Source: Antrodiella citrinella
Lineage: Eukaryota > Basidiomycota > Agaricomycetes > Polyporales > Steccherinaceae
Length of the DNA: 19,619 nt
NCBI GenBank assembly: GCA_004802725.1
Contig: SGPM01000434.1
Span: 1-19,619 of the forward strand
Reading direction: 5' to 3'
Below the pieces are notes generated by a model. It did not search any database and had not been told where the DNA came from. It saw only the letters and a program-made list of their open reading frames with translations. Shown piece after piece: positions 17,989-19,619 of the stretch; within the stretch, counting starts at the first letter, position 1, and every line of letters begins with the position of its first letter. Made by a program: the position numbers and the translations under genes.

Positions 17989-19083
17989 GCACCCGTCCTC
18001 CTCTACTTCGGCACCTCCAAAGGCTTCTCTCCCGCTACTTCGACTCGTACTCACACCCGAAGCTTCCGACGATCGACCCGCGCATCACCCGCGAGGTCCG
18101 AAATCCCCGAACTCCCGTCCGCGCATAGTCCGGAGCCACGCGAGAGCTATACATCCACCTCCGATACCTTCTTTCACGCCCCCGTTAGTACATCGTATCT
18201 CCTTCGAACATCGTATCGTAGTTTCCGGACCCTTATCGTACCTTCTCGGACACTTTCGTTTATCTTATTTCTTACTTCTCGACTCTTTCTCGTAGCTACC
18301 AGTTTGATTAGTCCGTATCCTACTATAAGTAGGCGCACTATGTACATTAGAACAAGAAGAAGATCCCCCTCCCCTTTTCCCCCTTAATACCTGTGAGAGC
18401 GAAGATTTCACGAACCCCTGCGAACCGCGTGCGTATATTTCTATTGCGACCCCATATTTGCGTTCTTTGGTTATCCTGCGTTTACTGCGTTGCGTTGCGT
18501 TTCTAACGAGCCCCGAGTTCTACTGCGTTTACTACTGTGTTCACCTTCTACTGCGACCCCATTGCGTTTACGACCCTCTCGACGCCGTGTTTTCACCTCT
18601 ACTCGCTGTTCGATATACCGCTATCGTCCCGCGTCCCCTTCCTTTATCTTCGCAATATTGCCCGCGGCCCCTATCGTCCATCGGTCCGGACACTCTCGGA
18701 CCTATTCCTGTCAGCTTCGTACCTTCCGCGGACCCTCTCGATCGCGTTTTATCAGTCATCCAATCACGCCATAGCCATTCCGTGCGGTCTAGTACTTCTC
18801 CGCAGGCTTCGTAGCTATTTCGGTACTACGCTCGTACGGTCTCGTAGGCCACCGGGCGTTGCGCGAGTCATCTCGGACAACACACGAACATCACCGGACT
18901 ATTCTACTCTATTCCTAGGTCCTCGGCCCACCCTTACGACTCCTCTACTTACGCCCTTACGTGGTGTCCTCCTCCTGGAGTACCCCCATTGTTGGGTGGG
19001 TTACTTCTGCGTTCAGGAGCCCGTCTGGTGCATCATTTGTGGAGCCCACCGCGAGGGGTGTAAAGGTTTTAAGTTTGCCAGGC
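17989..19083. other. No supported gene; GC-rich stretch with promoter-like and repeat-like sequence
   Basis: Long frames occur but look like GC-rich noise. At 18324-18330 there is TATAAGT on the plus strand, followed at about 18364-18385 by a pyrimidine tract. From 18440 to 18580 a diverged motif built from TACTGCGTTTAC, TTGCG and GCGACCCCAT recurs. The combination is reminiscent of a decayed LTR, but no terminal TG/CA pair or target duplication could be found. Near 19020-19060 one frame shows closely spaced Cys and His residues (CIICGAHREGC), not enough to call a zinc knuckle. Confidence 0.4.
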
Positions 19084-19444
19084 TGTTACGACGAAGCGTA
19101 ATAAGCAAGTCGAGGTTCTATCTGAGTAGTGATGTCACTTGTCTGAGTCTTGCTTAGGACGCTTTGTGTATTGAACAAAGGAGGTCAAGCTGAGGATGGT
19201 CCGCAGCGAGACAGCTAGTTTATATACAAGTACCGATATGATGAGTCAAAGAAGAAAGTAAGCAAGAGAGACTTAGTAATACAATGAGCTAGGATGAGTA
19301 AGCTCTACAGCTTATGTTGAATAAGCAAGTCATATGACGGTGAGGTCACGGGATGGAATGAGTCATGAAGATGACGAAATGAGAAGAAGAGATAAAAGAA
19401 AAAGAAAAGAAAAATAACTAGAGTTACTACCGAAAACTGTAACA
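19084..19444 (-). mobile_element. Candidate LTR (361 bp) of a retrotransposon
   Basis: On the plus strand this segment begins TGTTAC and ends GTAACA, the short inverted ends typical of an LTR. On the minus strand, TATATAAAC at about 19213-19221 would separate a U3 of about 220 bp from an R/U5 of about 130 bp. The right boundary falls inside the hAT coding fragment, as expected for an insertion. The flanking five bases differ (CAGGC left, GATTG right), so this is not a simple solo LTR with a target duplication; either internal sequence follows to the left or the locus is rearranged. A TGG three bases past the left boundary on the minus strand could begin a primer-binding site, but I cannot name the tRNA. 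Confidence 0.45.
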
Positions 19445-19619
19445 GATTGGGAGACGTCCAAGTATCGGATGAGAAGCTTATTCTGCCAGCATAGCTCTGT
19501 GATAGCGTACGTGAGTGTCAAGTCAGTGCATAACAATAGAGAACTTACTATCAACAGACGAGCAACTCGGTTCCGGCTCTCAATGTGCGCGTTGATCATA
19601 TCACGTCCAGCTGTCTTCG
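19432..19619 (-). pseudogene. hAT-family transposase fragment (runs off window edge)
   Basis: Minus strand. An exon enters from the right edge and ends at 19549 (AGRDMINAHIESRNRVARLL); a 52-nt GTAAGT...CACAG intron covers 19548-19497; the next exon from 19496 reads SYAGRISFSSDTWTSPNLL. The G-R-I-S-F-x-x-D-x-W-T-S-P-N block is the recognisable signature around the first catalytic Asp of fungal hAT transposases, preceded as usual by a helical RNRVARLL-type segment. After about 19440 the similarity stops and the frame runs into pyrimidine-rich sequence, consistent with disruption by the candidate LTR. The N-terminal BED-finger region would lie outside the window. Confidence 0.75.

Noticed and set aside
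18537..19157. 206-codon open frame with a CxxC...H...C cluster
   Set aside because: Composition looks like GC-rich noise, spacing does not fit a CCHC zinc knuckle, and the 3' part overlaps the candidate LTR.

Overview
The window looks like transposon-dense DNA of a mushroom-forming basidiomycete (Agaricomycetes). The reasons are the very short GT-AG introns (43-76 nt, mostly about 50), a Helitron, Plavaka-like and hAT transposase remnants of fungal type, and a conserved hypothetical gene of a kind I recall from mushroom genomes. No genus can be assigned from the sequence. No housekeeping gene was recognised.

Layout. 1-2210: GC-rich degenerate repeat array, about 13 copies of a core motif mixed with (ACG)n runs, not convincingly coding. 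2423-3675 (minus): spliced conserved hypothetical gene. 3676-4309: divergent intergenic region with a 30-bp direct repeat and a TATA box. 4310-7854 (plus): a 19-exon gene assembled here by hand, predicted at 878 aa, with an RGG box, an AT-hook and acidic/basic repeats in front of a conserved C-terminal region; 16 consecutive introns are phase 2. 8239-16189 (plus): Helitron Rep-helicase gene, nearly complete but with two apparent 1-nt frameshifts and about 100 scattered N bases in its first part. 16190-16597: AT-rich tail with 50-bp and 10-bp direct repeats. 16598-17988 (minus): 5'-truncated Plavaka-like transposase. 17989-19083: no supported gene. 19084-19444: candidate LTR, minus orientation. 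19432-19619 (minus): a piece of hAT transposase running off the right edge.

The most interesting part is the Helitron and its neighbour. The transposase carries the expected HUH nuclease and PIF1-type helicase, plus a chromodomain-like insertion between them and, after a lysine-rich NLS-like linker, a C-terminal ubiquitin-specific-protease-like domain with recognisable Cys, His and Asp boxes and a zinc ribbon. The upstream gene encodes a probable nuclear DNA/RNA-binding protein in the same orientation. A reasonable but unproven reading is one element with a chromatin-reading, peptidase-bearing transposase and a nucleic-acid-binding accessory protein. Exact element ends were not found.
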